Under the pieces are notes generated by a model, which had not been told where the DNA came from, ran no database searches, and was given only the letters and a program-made list of their open reading frames with translations. Below, piece after piece: positions 1 to 11,162 of a stretch of 64,000 nt of DNA. The translations under genes were made by a program, and so were the position numbers. The stretch's first letter is position 1. Each line of letters begins with the position of its first letter. The DNA comes from Trebouxia sp. TZW2008 (lineage: Eukaryota > Chlorophyta > Trebouxiophyceae > Trebouxiales > Trebouxiaceae): the NCBI GenBank assembly GCA_002118135.1, contig BDIU01000257.1, positions 62,001 through 126,000 on the forward strand, read 5' to 3'.

Positions 1-691
1 TGAAGACTGTTGCCTGACAGTGCTATCAAATACACCTGCTCATGTGAAGGTGTTTGGAACGCTGACGCGTCGCTCACTCGTGCTCCGCTCACTCGTGTTT
101 GTGTCAGTGGCTGAGGACCGCTGCAAGATACTGTGCATACTGAAATGATATGGCAAAAGATGGGGCTGCAATTGTATGTGTACTGCAGCTGCCAGGCTCA
201 ACTCAGCAGTACACCGTGGTTCTCAAACATGCAGGTTGCAGTGATGCGCCATACAATTGTACTGACATTACCTGACTGCTATCACACAAGAAGCTGACAA
301 CGACATAACACTGTGGGGCGCTAGCAAATGGCTGCAAAGCTAAGCAGCAAAGTATGCACAGCTGACAGACAGAATTCTTCAGCAGATAAAGCAATCAAGC
401 ATAGCCCCTCAAGGAACAAGCCAATGCAGTGAGTTGATCCGTACGCTAGATAAACCTCGAGTTACCCTCAACCAAGACAGGTGAACCTTCACACTAAGAC
501 AGGCAAATGTGGGTCAACAAGGACCTCCGTGGTGGTGTTATAAACCAGCAGACAGACCTGAAAGCCCTTAGCATATACAGAGACTGACTGCTGTCAAGCA
601 TTGAGCTTCCAAAGATGTGTTTGGCTAGCAGACACATTTGAATGCCTTCATTGTGTACAGACATTGACCATTGCTGCGCGTTCATAATGAA
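1..691. other. Left flank, no gene recognised
   Basis: No convincing coding exon is visible on either strand. About 480-691 holds weakened copies of the 3' part of the neighbouring S1-gene exon: the stretch encoding SVSVYAEYTQ followed by its donor-like GTGTGTCTGCTAG recurs in degraded form near 610-680 and again near 520-600. The 12-mer CGCTCACTCGTG occurs twice, near 71 and 86. The S1 gene could extend through here past the window edge if the exon ending at 710 is spliced rather than read to the stop at 692. Confidence 0.4.
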
Positions 692-965
692 TCAGGCTAG
701 CAGACACACCTGAGTGTACTCGGCATATACAGAGACTGACTCCCGTCTGCCTGTTTCCACAGTGTCCACCTCTGGCAGCGACATAAGTGCTTCAGCCACA
801 TCTGTTGCCTCTGGCATCGGCATCTGTATGCAATCAGTGCATGTCAAACCACAAGAAGTACAGGTCGAAGCAAAGAAGAAAGCAAAGTTTTGCACCAGCA
901 GTAGGCGGATTGCAGCCACATCTGTTGTCTCTGGCATTGGCATCTGCATGCAATCATTGTATGTC
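480..965. repeat. Decayed copies of S1-gene exon 11
   Basis: The exon at 710-823 (minus; MPMPEATDVAEALMSLPEV) has an upstream partial copy with its own acceptor near 918-965 (minus; reads MPMPETTDVAA, then decays). Two weak copies of its 3' part lie at about 520-680. The intact copy sits between a 5'-edge duplicate and 3'-edge duplicates. Confidence 0.6.
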
Positions 966-3900
966 AAAAAGAAAAGAGAGCAAACAAATCAGCAACAGGA
1001 CGACCTTGGCATCAGGAGGTTTGGTTTGGAAACATCCTTGCTGCAGAGACAGCGCAGTCAGCACCCGACCACTGCGTCCTGACTGTGATGGTACTTCTGA
1101 CAATGACACAGTTTGATCAAAGGACAGCATGCTCCAGAACAGATGCAGTCGAGACATCAAGGACACGCTGACATCCTGCTATCTGACACACCAGCAGGGT
1201 TTCCTCTTGAGCCTGAGTTGTGGCAGCATCCTGGCTGAGTAAGCTCAGTCTGTCTGAGATCTCAAGCATATTTCAAGAGTCAGGACACCTTTTCTGAATT
1301 CAGATCCATTCATGGCAACCCAAAAACAATGATAACAATAAGAAATGATTACACTTTCCAGCACATGTGCTACGTGTGTGTTGCCCAAGTCCTGTCCCGC
1401 CAGGCCAGCTTGTTCTGGGCATCACAATAAGGACTTTTGATGTTCAACATGCGAAAGTCAGACAAAAGAATGTCGTTTCATATCTTCCTAGGTCGACCCC
1501 GTGGGTTTGGGCCCTTGACCTGACCAAACAGCATGAACATGCTGTGGTACAATGTGGGCATTCTGTTAGTGAACCTACCAGGAGGGTCCCTTATTGAGCC
1601 TCAGTTGGGGCAGCATCCTGGCCGAGTGAGCTCAGCCTGTTTGAGCTCCCAAGCATGCTTCTCGAGCGTGTTTCTGGAGTCGGGACAACTTTCCTGGGAT
1701 CAAATGGGTTCATTGCATCAGGATAAGGCCATAATGCAATGTGGAACTCCTGCTAGCTGCATACCAGGAGGACAGCTTCTTGAGTTGAGGCAGCCTGTCT
1801 CAACCTCAGCCTGTCTTAACCTCAGCCTCATCCTGTCTCAACTTCCAAAAACAAATGAGGAGGCAGGAACAGCTGAGCTCACCTCTAATTTGAAAGAAGT
1901 CCCAAGCACAGTTCTTGAGTCAGGAGCAGGGGCAGGAAGGGCTGATTCCTCCACAAGGGCGTTTAGCATGTCATCAAGGGCTATTGGCTGCAATCGCTTG
2001 GTGCTGAGCCACACCTTGCCTGTTTTGGCATCAAAACCCAAAAGGGTGGCATCAACATGTTGACCTGCCTGCAAAACAATGTTTGCAGCTGAAGCTCATT
2101 GTGCCAGGGAAGGCTGTTTTGGCCACAAGGGCGTTTAGCATGTCACCCAGGGCTATTGGCTGCACTGGCTTGGTGCTGAGCCAAACCTTGCCTGTAATGG
2201 CATCAAATCCCAGCAAGGTGACATCAAGCTTCTGTCCTGCCTGCAGCATAAAGTTGGCTGTTGAGACTGAACACGTGATCGAAGGTAATTGGCTGCACCG
2301 ACGTGGTGCTGAGCCAGACCTTGCTGGGCCACAATCTTTGGCATCAAATCAGGTAGAGTGGCAGCAAGCTTTCCTCCTGCCTGCAAATCAACTTTACAAG
2401 TAACATTAAACATGCCCCAGAGGGCTGTTTCAGCCAGGAGGACACTTGGCATATCATCAAGGGCAGTTGGCTGCACTGGCTTGGTGCTGAGTCACGCCTT
2501 ACCTGCTTTGGACTCCAGACCCAGTAGGTTTGCATCAGTCTGCTGTTTTGCCTGCAACACGAAATTGCAATTGAGATTCCACATATCACTGAATGGTCTG
2601 AGTGGCAGCTGTTCGAAACGACGCTGGCCTTTTCATGCTTGGGATCAACTCCCAGTAGAAAATCATTCACCTTTTCTTCTGCCTACAGCGGTTTGTTTGA
2701 TGTCAAATTTCAGCCTTTCATTTGGACTGTTGATTTAGGACTGTTGGATCTTATGGTAGACCTGCTTGTGTCAAACAGCTCAAAGAAAAAAGCACAGAAA
2801 CCTAAAAAAAGCTGTTGCGCGTGTGAGATGTAACTTCAGACGCCCTGAGACCTGAACAATGCCATGCAAAGGACATCACACTGCAATTTGTAGCCAAGGC
2901 TGATAGGCAGAGGCTGTCTTTGGTCCAACACAGGAGCATGAGACAATTATACAGCTGAGACGCAGCCCAATCAAGACAAGACTTGGACACAATTATGCAA
3001 ACAAAGTGTGATACAGTCATTAGCAACGGCTGACGAGCAGAGGCTAGCTTTAGCCCAACACAGCAGCAGTGACATTAAAACTTGCGTAAGTGAGACGCAG
3101 CCCCAGCCAGTCAAGGGCTTATAATGTGCAAAAGGATTGCACAGCCTTGAGTAAAGGGTAGCTTCAGCTTGTCAGCATGCCATACCTTGCCGAGAGTCAT
3201 GTGCCTCTCTGTGTGTCTCTGATAGGCTTCCAGCCCATGCCTAACTGTGGTAATTTGCCGTACGGCTGAGAGCCAGAATCATTCTGAGGAGAACATGCAA
3301 AAGGACTTGTGATACAGCTTGTAACAACAGCAGATAGTACCTTGATGACTCTCCGAGCATCTCTGATGGGGCCCCAGCCCATGTCTGACCTGTGCGCCAG
3401 GCCGTGCAGAGGCAGTTTTGTGCCATCTTCTTCTTCTAGCTCAAACTTCAGCCAGCAGCCAAAGGTACGCACGTCAACAACCTTGGCCTGCAAGCGTTAG
3501 AACAAATTGATTGGGAAACGCTGTGCAAGGCCATGCAGAGGCAGTTTTGTGCCGTCTCATTTGGCTAGCTCAAGCGTCGGCCAGCATCTAAGGGTGCAGA
3601 CATCAGCAAACTTGGCCTGCAAGGATGTCACATTGCAGTTGCAACAGCTTCTGTCAGACTTGCATGGGAGCATTTGCTAGCATCTGTATGCAACTAATTG
3701 CTGGGTGCCAAAGCCTGCCTAGCAAGCTTATACAGCAGATGAGTGTCAAATGAGTATCACAGTGTATGAAAAGTAGGAAAAGGCGTACGACATGAGGCCG
3801 TTTTCAGATGAACGTGAAATGCCGAAAACAGCGCAGAGCCGGTGCCCCAAAGCAGCAGTTAGCGGAAACAGAAAAACAGATTCTGCAGGGGAACGGGAGG

Positions 3901-6900
3901 GGGTCAGCCCTTGTGACAGTATGCACACAACATGGCAAAGCTCAGTGTAAAATGTGATATGGGTGCATGAGCTAGCAACTCAAAGGGTTGCCATATCCCA
4001 GGCTCTACATTGATACGCAACTTGTACCCTCAAAGAGCTTTTGGGCAGAAAGAAAGAAAGAGAAGATGAAGACTGCAAAAGATGCAGAGAAAACTGCAAA
4101 AGCGCTCACCCTGACAGGTTTGCCCAGCTGCCTCCGCAACCGCTCAGCGCTGAACTTCTGCTCTGCCATGTAGACCATGACGTTTGCATTCTCTACCTTC
4201 ACCTGTACAGCACATAATATATTTGGTCTCATGTAGACCATGTAGACCATGGCATTTGCATTCTCTACCTTCCCCTGTACAGCACATGAGATATTTGGTC
4301 TTGTGTACACCATGGCATTCGCATTCTCTACCTTGACCTGAGCAGCGCAGAACATTTTCAGTCTAATGCAAACGTACTGCAATGCTGGTGCTTGCATGTG
4401 CCACCTTGACCTGTGCACACGGAACATACCGAGTCTCATGCAAGCTGTGATCAATGCTGCCGCCTATGGTCAGTTACTCAGCAGAGCGCAGTGCCAATGC
4501 ATGCTTGGTGAGTGCAGTGTGATGCACTGACATTGACAAGCAGACAGCAGGGCAGAACGTGATGCTGTAGAAGGAAGAGAATGGCGGACAGATGGGATCT
4601 TTGTCAGGCTTACTTTAGCGACTACAGCAAAGAACTTAGTGCACAGCAGGAAGTTCATGACCTCTCTTGTGCGGAAAACACGCAAACCCTAAAACCTCTC
4701 TTGATGCTCAGTCACTCAGCAGGGCGCTGTGACAATGCATGCTGGGTATTCACAGCGTCAGCCCCTGACAACGACAAAGAGACAGCCAGACAGGCAGGCA
4801 GGTGATACAAGGGAGACCGTGGCCTCCCAAACAAAACAGATCAGACAAATCAGAATACTGTCGAAAGCGTACTTCAGTGACTACAGTAGAGAGTTTGGTG
4901 CCCATAAGGGAGTTTATAGCCTCTCTTCTAGCTGCACTCCTGCTGGATGTGAGTTGCTGAGCAGAGTGATGTGAAAATGCACGTTTTGTCGGGTGGCTGA
5001 CAATGCACATGACTCTTGCAATCTACTGTGTACTGGGTAGCATCACAGCTGCATGTGGAAGAAGACTTACTTCAGTGACTACAGCAGAGAGTTTGGTGCC
5101 CATAAGGGAGTTCATAGCCTCTCTCCTAGCTGCTTCCTCTGGACTGCCAAAAGCTGGCTTGTCATCCTCATTATCTGAACCCTCTGCAGACGCCATGGGC
5201 TTCTTGCAACTTTTTTGATGACACATATGCTCTTCCCACTTTCTGGCACACATGAGCTAGGTGTGTGTTGCACACGTTCTGTCTCAGCAGGCCAGCTGGC
5301 TTTGAGCACCATACCAGATGTGACCTTTTGGAAAGTCAGACAAGACAACAGCAGCTTGCATCTATCTGGAAGCTTGTGAACGTTGCATCTTTTTATAATC
5401 ACTGACTTGATGATAGCAGTGCAGCTTGAGGTTGTTGGCAGTGCATGCAAGAGGTTTGCAAACCAATTGCACTACAGGCAGGCAGCCGGTGGACGTAAAC
5501 AAATGCATGCAGGGGTACTTAACATGAGAGGTGTCTGCACATTACACTGCATCACCAGCGACCATACATGTGCATGAACAAAATGCTCAGTGTCTAACAT
5601 CTGCATGCATCACATTGTAAGCAGCATGTAGAAAGATCACTTAGAACGGCGTAGGTACATATTTCCTCAGACAGCATGCCAAAAAGGTTGTTTTGTAACA
5701 ACATGGGACAAAACCCAGGCTGTGATGCTATCATACCTTGCTGTTGCTGTTTGTTCAGCTTTGATTCAAGGGAGCGGACCTTAAAAGTGCTTCCTGTGCT
5801 AAGCTGCGCCACAGGAATGTACGCTGCACAGTCAAAAGCTTTGAATTAGATCCGCTGAGAGTGGAGACCCATCTTTGTACTTCATCTGATGCATCCACAT
5901 GTTGACAAAGCGGTATCACACTCATGTTTTGGTGAGGGACGCTTTGCATCACCGGAAATTTTCAAAAGTATGTCAATGCCATGCAGGCTTGACCATGTAC
6001 CATTTTCGAATGTGTCAAGCATGAGCTAGTTAAGCTATGCTCTGTTTGTGTCTCAACTGTGTCAAGCAGCAGCAGCAGCAGCAAGATTATACATTTCATT
6101 GTTTAGGGTTTAGGGTACCTTTGAAGTACTTGCCCTCAACGAGTACACCGCCAGCATTGGCATGTATCACAGTCATGTCCATTGCTTCTCTGGTCCTCTG
6201 AAGGCGCTGAGCTAGTTGGACTATACTCTGTCTGCCTCTTGACTTGTCACCTTCTGGCTCTTCTTCACTCCACTCCCTCATGTACACCAAGGAATGCTGC
6301 TCACCTGGTAGTACCTGCAGCACGCACGGACAGATATCAGGGTCTGGGATTGGACGCTCGGGGTTTGCTGCTGACCTAGGCTGAGCACAAACAGTCAAGA
6401 GCCTCAAGCGCCGCACGCCTATATGCCTGCAGTGCAGTGTTCGACATGCTCTGCATGACAACTGATACAGCTTTCTTGGCATATGCGTGCTGATCACCAA
6501 AACCAGAGATTGACGTCACGTGCATGGACCAAGCGCTGCGCAAGCACAGCAGTGCAAAGCAGCCTGTGCAGCAAGTGGGATGAGAAACTTTGTTGACTAC
6601 AGCAGTCAAAGCAAGCTTTGCCACCTTGCGTGTTGACTGACAATGGGGTGTACAGACCAGCTACTCCTGTGTATGCTCTGACAGCATTGCGTGGCGAAGA
6701 CCGGGGGTGAACAGTTTGAGCTCCAGGCCGACCAAGGATGTTCTGGAATGACATTACTTTGTCTGACTTGCAACAGTTGCAACAGAGACATCTTCATTGC
6801 GACCTTCAAGACAAGCCTGCCTGGCGAGGCAGGACTTGTGCCATATGCACCTAGTAATATATGCTAGAGTGTAACTGATTATTATGTTTTTACTAAACAG

Positions 6901-9900
6901 CTTGACCGCAACAATTGACACTCATGCTCTCACAGGGCTGTCGTGATGTGTAAGGAGTTTGGTGTTAGTATGCGTTGTGAAGATTGAACGGACACGTTGT
7001 AAGGGCATACTTTCCCCGGTCAGTAGGTAAACCAGCACAGTGTAGGGCATACCTCATTCCCATTTCTGGTCAATATGATTGTTTATCTGCTTTTGAAAAC
7101 CAGGATTCTGCATGATCAGGTAAAGACTTCTGCATGTACTCATCTTACTCCACATGATGTCTGAGAGCAAACCTGCTTGACAACAGCAGAAGTCACACAC
7201 AGACTGTAGAACTAGCATACCTCAGTGACTACAGCTTTGAGAGTGCTGTCCATGAGAATGCGCATGGCCTCGCTCCTTACGTAGCTTGTAGCATCCCATC
7301 CATCAGGAACCTTCTGAGTCCCCTTCTCTGCAGCATTCAACTGAATGCTATGAGCACAGTGCTGGTCTTATTGCTTTGTTTGCTTTGTTTCTATGCCCCT
7401 GGTAGTGGTGGACAGGCGGATTGCAGCTGAGCACCACGTCAGCGTTCCATGGTGAATGACAGATTACACTTTGTAGCAGAGATGACAGTTTCTAGCAAAG
7501 GCGCTAGGTGTATGTGGCACAGAGACTGAAAGCTAATTTGCTGCTTTGCCAGAAATTAAAGAGTACCAGCCGATGTAGACCCTATGGGGTGCCCCTCACA
7601 GATGCACGAGCTGTGATACGCTGGACCACATCTTGTGTGGAGTATTGCTCAATAGAAGTGAAGAAGATGTCAAATTGACCGCAAGGTACTTTTACAGCAC
7701 ACAGTACACCTCAACAGCATTGCAAGTTTCTCAGCAGGCACAGCCCGGGCATCACAATGCGTTTTCACGGACAGTGCATGAGAGGGTGTGACTGCTTACT
7801 GATTTCCTTCTTGATGTAGTTTTCCTTCTTTCTGACCCTGAAGCGCGTGTCTGCTGTGAGCTGGAATGATGGCAAGAAGGCTGCACGACACACAGTAGTG
7901 TTTCATGAAGAAGTCGCGAGCTAATAAAACGAAAGTTGACGAGACACTGGACAAGACAAGGACTTTTGTGTACAACAAAACACAGACAAAACAGGAACAT
8001 TTTTGTACAACATAACACAGGCAAAGCTTGGAGCATGTCTCTGCGGTGAGCTGAAATGATGGCAGGAAGTCCGCTCAATACGCAGTGGTGTTTGCTGAAG
8101 AAGTATGCAGCTGCGTGACACATCATCAAAAACAACAAGACACTGAAGAAAAATGAGTCTATGTACAGCGAAAGGACCACAAGCCTGGACGCAGGTTCTG
8201 CATTGCCATGATTTCTCGTTGCCAGCATTTCTCTTCGTGCACAGTTGAAACGTTTAGGATAGCACAGGACCAGACTGGTTGGAGACAAATGATTGTTCCA
8301 TTATGTACCTAGCTGGTCCTGCTGAGCCTGTCTAGCATACGTTTACAATGAATGAAAATGAATCATGATGCCGCTGATGCTGAGCGCTCGTGCACAGGCC
8401 AGACTTTTTGGCCATGCATATTGAAGCGCTGTTGCTTCAAGTCCAGTGCTACGACTTGGCTGATTTGCAGCTTGATGCACACTACCTCAACATCATTTGC
8501 ATACACACAAGCAAACACGCCATGACTGCACAGTCAAACAAAGCCAAAGACAGACAAACAGCTCATGCGCACGCACACACAACACTCTTTCTTAGACGTA
8601 ACTTGCATGCACAGGAAAACATTTGTTGCCACGCCAAACACAATGATGCACAACAAGGTCAACAAACTCCCACCCAGCTGGGCCTGCTGAGGAGGTCTAG
8701 CATGCGTTTTGGTTGATTCAAAAATGAGAAAAGAAACTCATGCAAACCTCTGAAGTATGGGCTTCTTACACCAATGCCTCCAGAATTTGCTCTGTACACA
8801 AACACCTCAATTGGACGCTGTGAATCCAAAGCCTGCTGTGCAGCCTGAGCATTGAGATCCTGCTGAGCTGCAGAGAAAGGAAGCAAAAAGTCTACACTGT
8901 TCGGCGTGATACAAACCATCCTTACATTCAAAATGTGTATGCCAGTTGCGTTGCATTCAGCAAATGTGCCAGCACTGCACAGCTGTACTTTCGATTTAGC
9001 TGCAGGGCAAGTACAGGGATAGAGCTACACTAGAAGCACAAACATACGGTGTCGGCAATGTGCAATGTTGCTGCTGTTATGCCCAGGTTGGATGATGTGT
9101 GCAGTATGTAAGTACCAGCAGTTATGAGACAGCAGCAACAGCCTGATTGGTATGCAATGCATTTCAAGCCAAAGCCATTGCCTGCAATGCTGCTGTGCAG
9201 TGCTCACACTGCAATCTTGATGTATGTCTTCAGTGGTTGCAATATACACCGTGTAGACAGCAGTTGATGCAACGACCTCGTTGCAATACCTGGAGCCAAA
9301 GCCAACGAACACAATGCTGTCATGCAGCAAATGCAGCACGCGGGCAGAGGGATCTGAAAGACGTCTTACAGTTATAGAAGGGGAATGAAGTATCTGGATC
9401 AACAGATGATTGAGCAGCATCCTGAGGCCTTCTCCCTTGTGATTGTGCACCAGCAGTCCTGGGATTCGACGCTGTTGCTGGTTGCTGTGATGTGCTGGCC
9501 TTGTCTTTGGCATCCCGGACTGCCGCATCCAAGCTGTCATTCAGAGCAGCAGCAGCGTCTGTGACAGCATTCATGTCAGACGCCTCGGGTGTGCCAACTG
9601 CTGAAGGCTCGGAAACTGCTGTGGCAGCTGTAGGCCAGATAGGCCGAGCTCTCATGTTCACCAAAGGCAAGGTGGCCGCTATCTCTGCTTGCCTTGCCAG
9701 TAGCTGTTGCTTCTGTTGCTTCCTCAGTTTCCTCTTTTCTTTCTTGGATTGCTCAGGCGGCTCTGATCCTGAGGACTGCTCTGCTGACTGACTCAGCTCA
9801 GCAGGCTCAGCAGGCACAGCGGGCTCAAAAAGTCGAGCAGGTTGAGAAGCGTTGCTGACAGGGCTTGACGTGGGCCTGTCATGTAGCTGTGAGGAAGCTG

Positions 9901-10918
9901 CAGCTGAAGCATCTGCATTGCTGCTGGTACCACCTGACTCAGGCTTGCTAAGCAGCTGCGGCGTTTGATCTGACAGCTCAGCTGTATTTGATACATGAGA
10001 GCTGGAAGACCTCTGAGAGATCTCTGCCTGAGCAGCTGCCTGGCGGGAGATGTGATCAGCTGCCCAGTCCTTCAGCTCTTCTTCATGACTTGCTGTCATT
10101 GCCCCAGGGTCTCGAGTGGTTTCTTTGGCACTGTCCTTTGTCACTGGCCTTACAGGTCTGCTTAGAAGCTTAGGGGGCTTTAGAGCTTCCAACGTTTCTG
10201 CACGCTCTTTCTGCTTTTGCTTCCTGGCAGCTGCCTTAGCAGCTACAGCTACCCTTTGCTCTTCTTCTTTCTCCGCTTTTTCCCTGTCTGTCGGCATGAT
10301 AGTTGCTGACAGACCACCTTTTGTCTGGGCCTGTTGGGCAACGTCTTTCAAGGCTGAAGACCTTTGTGTCTTCTGAGTGGGCTCAGGCTGTTTGTTTTGC
10401 TCCTTTGCCTTTCTGTCCTTTTTCAAGCCAGGTTGTGCCAAGGGACCGGGGTTTGGCAGGGGCTTTGAGGCTTCAGCTTCGGCAGCAGAGGCTTTCAAGG
10501 CTGGGGCCTGTTGGGGTTCCTGAGGCTCTTTGACCTTGTGGGTGCGAGGGCGAGGAACTTTTGACCCTTGAGAAGGCTTTTTGATCATTGGCTTCTTGGC
10601 CTTTTTGCTCTTCTTTGGGGTGTTATCATCATCCCAGAGAAATTTTTGCAATCCCACCTTCTGAGATTTCACTTTCCGTAATTTGCTAGATGAACGAAGT
10701 GTTGTTGAGGGTTGAGCTGGCCTGTTGAGCTCTGCCCTACCAACCTGAAGAGCAATAGCATTGTCAGCAAGGCTAGAGTTTATTGCTTGCCACCTCAACA
10801 GCATGGCTAGCTGCATTGTCATGCAGGTAGGCCTGTTTTTAGTCTTGAGGCGGCTGTCAAAATTTGAAATCCATCCAATACATGCATCAGCTGATGCTAA
10901 AGCTTGTGTTTGCCTCAT
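692..10918 (-). CDS. Multi-S1-domain RNA-binding protein, probably plastid
   Basis: Proposed exons in transcription order: 10918-9370, 8867-8748, 7880-7800, 7327-7221, 6314-6119, 5823-5737, 5183-5071, 4202-4110, 3487-3341, 2068-1883, 823-710, then either a further splice or an in-frame stop at 692. All joins keep phase, giving about 935 residues. The first exon encodes a hydrophobic/basic, transit-like N-terminus (alternative Met at 10822 or 10816) and then a long disordered Lys/Ala/Pro/Ser-rich region. The rest carries S1/OB-fold signatures: ANSGGIGV, HANAGGVLVEGKYFKG, FLPSFQL, YIPVAQL, VRTFGCWLKF, and VTLLGFDAKTGKVWLSTK as the closing S1 strand. Proteins of this type bind RNA in chloroplast translation or rRNA maturation (family knowledge). 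Plastid targeting and RNA role are inferred. The C-terminal end and the choice of first Met are uncertain. Confidence 0.72.
1160..1830. repeat. Diverged direct repeats in the S1-gene intron
   Basis: Blocks beginning near 1190, 1585 and 1770 share text such as TTGAGCCT, GTGGCAGCATCCTGGC and AAGCTCAG followed by CTCAAGC. They are related at perhaps 70-80 percent by eye. They lie in the long intron between the exons at 1883-2068 and 710-823. No reading frame is shared, so they may be copies of an exon or intron piece that is no longer recognisable. Confidence 0.45.
1883..2680. repeat. Tandem array of S1-gene exon 10
   Basis: Four or more tandem copies of the exon encoding AGQxxDxTLLGFDAxTGKVW. 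The copy at 1883-2068 keeps phase and a GTGAGC donor. The copy at about 2100-2240 is also open over the S1 core (AGQKLDVTLLGFDAITGKVW) but runs out of frame afterwards. Copies near 2280-2390 and 2440-2560, and a trace near 2600-2680, carry frameshifts and stops. Each copy begins after a CTGCAG-type acceptor. The intact exon is the 3'-most copy in transcription order. Confidence 0.8.
3190..3640. repeat. Flanking copies of S1-gene exon 9
   Basis: Exon 9 (3341-3487, minus; AKVVDVRTFGCWLKF to GPIRDARRVIK) has a degenerate upstream copy of its 5' part at about 3510-3630 and a degenerate downstream copy of its 3' part at about 3205-3255. Both retain recognisable text (for example GGCAGTTTTGTGCC and CCAGCCCATG) but no open frame. 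Confidence 0.7.
4110..4430. repeat. Four copies of the S1-gene exon 8 acceptor and start
   Basis: The true exon 8 (4110-4202, minus) starts VKVENANVMVYM. Upstream in transcription lie three partial copies near 4260-4280, 4315-4340 and 4385-4415. Each has a CAG acceptor followed by GTGAAGGTAGAGAATGC or a close variant. Copies 2 and 3 read GKVENANAMVYM and VKVENANAMVY before breaking. Confidence 0.75.
4590..5183. repeat. Three copies of S1-gene exon 7
   Basis: Exon 7 (5071-5183, minus) ends REAMNSLMGTKLSAVVTE with a GTAAGT donor. Two further copies lie downstream in transcription, near 4872-4960 (REAINSLMGTKLSTVVTE, donor GTACGC) and 4612-4680 (REVMNFLLCTKFFAVVAK, donor GTAAGC). The exon 3' half and its splice donor are the duplicated unit, and all three stay open across it. 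Conserved donors mean the copies might still be used as alternative exons. Confidence 0.75.
6102..6115. repeat. Two telomere-type TTTAGGG units next to a splice donor
   Basis: Two perfect TTTAGGG units lie directly beside the 5' splice site of the intron after S1-gene exon 5 (minus strand reads ACCCTAAACCCTAAAC after the GT). TTTAGGG is the plant-type telomere repeat, and AAACCCTAA on this strand is also a telo-box motif in plant genes. The array is too short to be a telomere. Confidence 0.6.
7800..8110. repeat. Two copies of S1-gene exon 3
   Basis: Exon 3 (7800-7880, minus) encodes FLPSFQLTADTRFRVRKKEN. A second, degenerate copy lies about 190 bases upstream in transcription (about 8030-8090), sharing CCATCATTTCAGCTCACCGCAG-like text. 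The sequence between them also repeats (TTTTGTACAACA near 7965 and 8005). Confidence 0.65.
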
Positions 10919-11162
10919 GCTGAAGCCGACATGCAGTCAGGCTGCAGCAAAACGGTCAGGACAGCCCTCAGACAGAAGACATTTTGACAGCAGGGCCGCT
11001 GCGCGACAGGTCACCGTGATGAATTATGGCAGCTTGCAGCAGCTGCAAGTCGCATTAGTCATTGCGAGCTGAGGTGACCCCCGTCACACGCTGAATAATG
11101 CCCCTGGGTTTGTAGGAGCAATTGCGGATTAACCAGCAGCGCCATTTGCTGCGCGCTGCAAC
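10919..11162. promoter_or_regulatory. Short bidirectional promoter region
   Basis: Only 244 bases separate the first possible Met of the S1 gene (minus) from the SUFU-like start (plus), or about 340 if the inner Met of the S1 gene is used. The two genes are head to head and probably share a promoter. No TATA-like box stands out. Confidence 0.4.

Noticed and set aside
7752..8288. 178-codon minus-strand frame as a separate gene
   Set aside because: It overlaps exon 3 of the S1 gene and its decayed copy in another frame and has no domain features.
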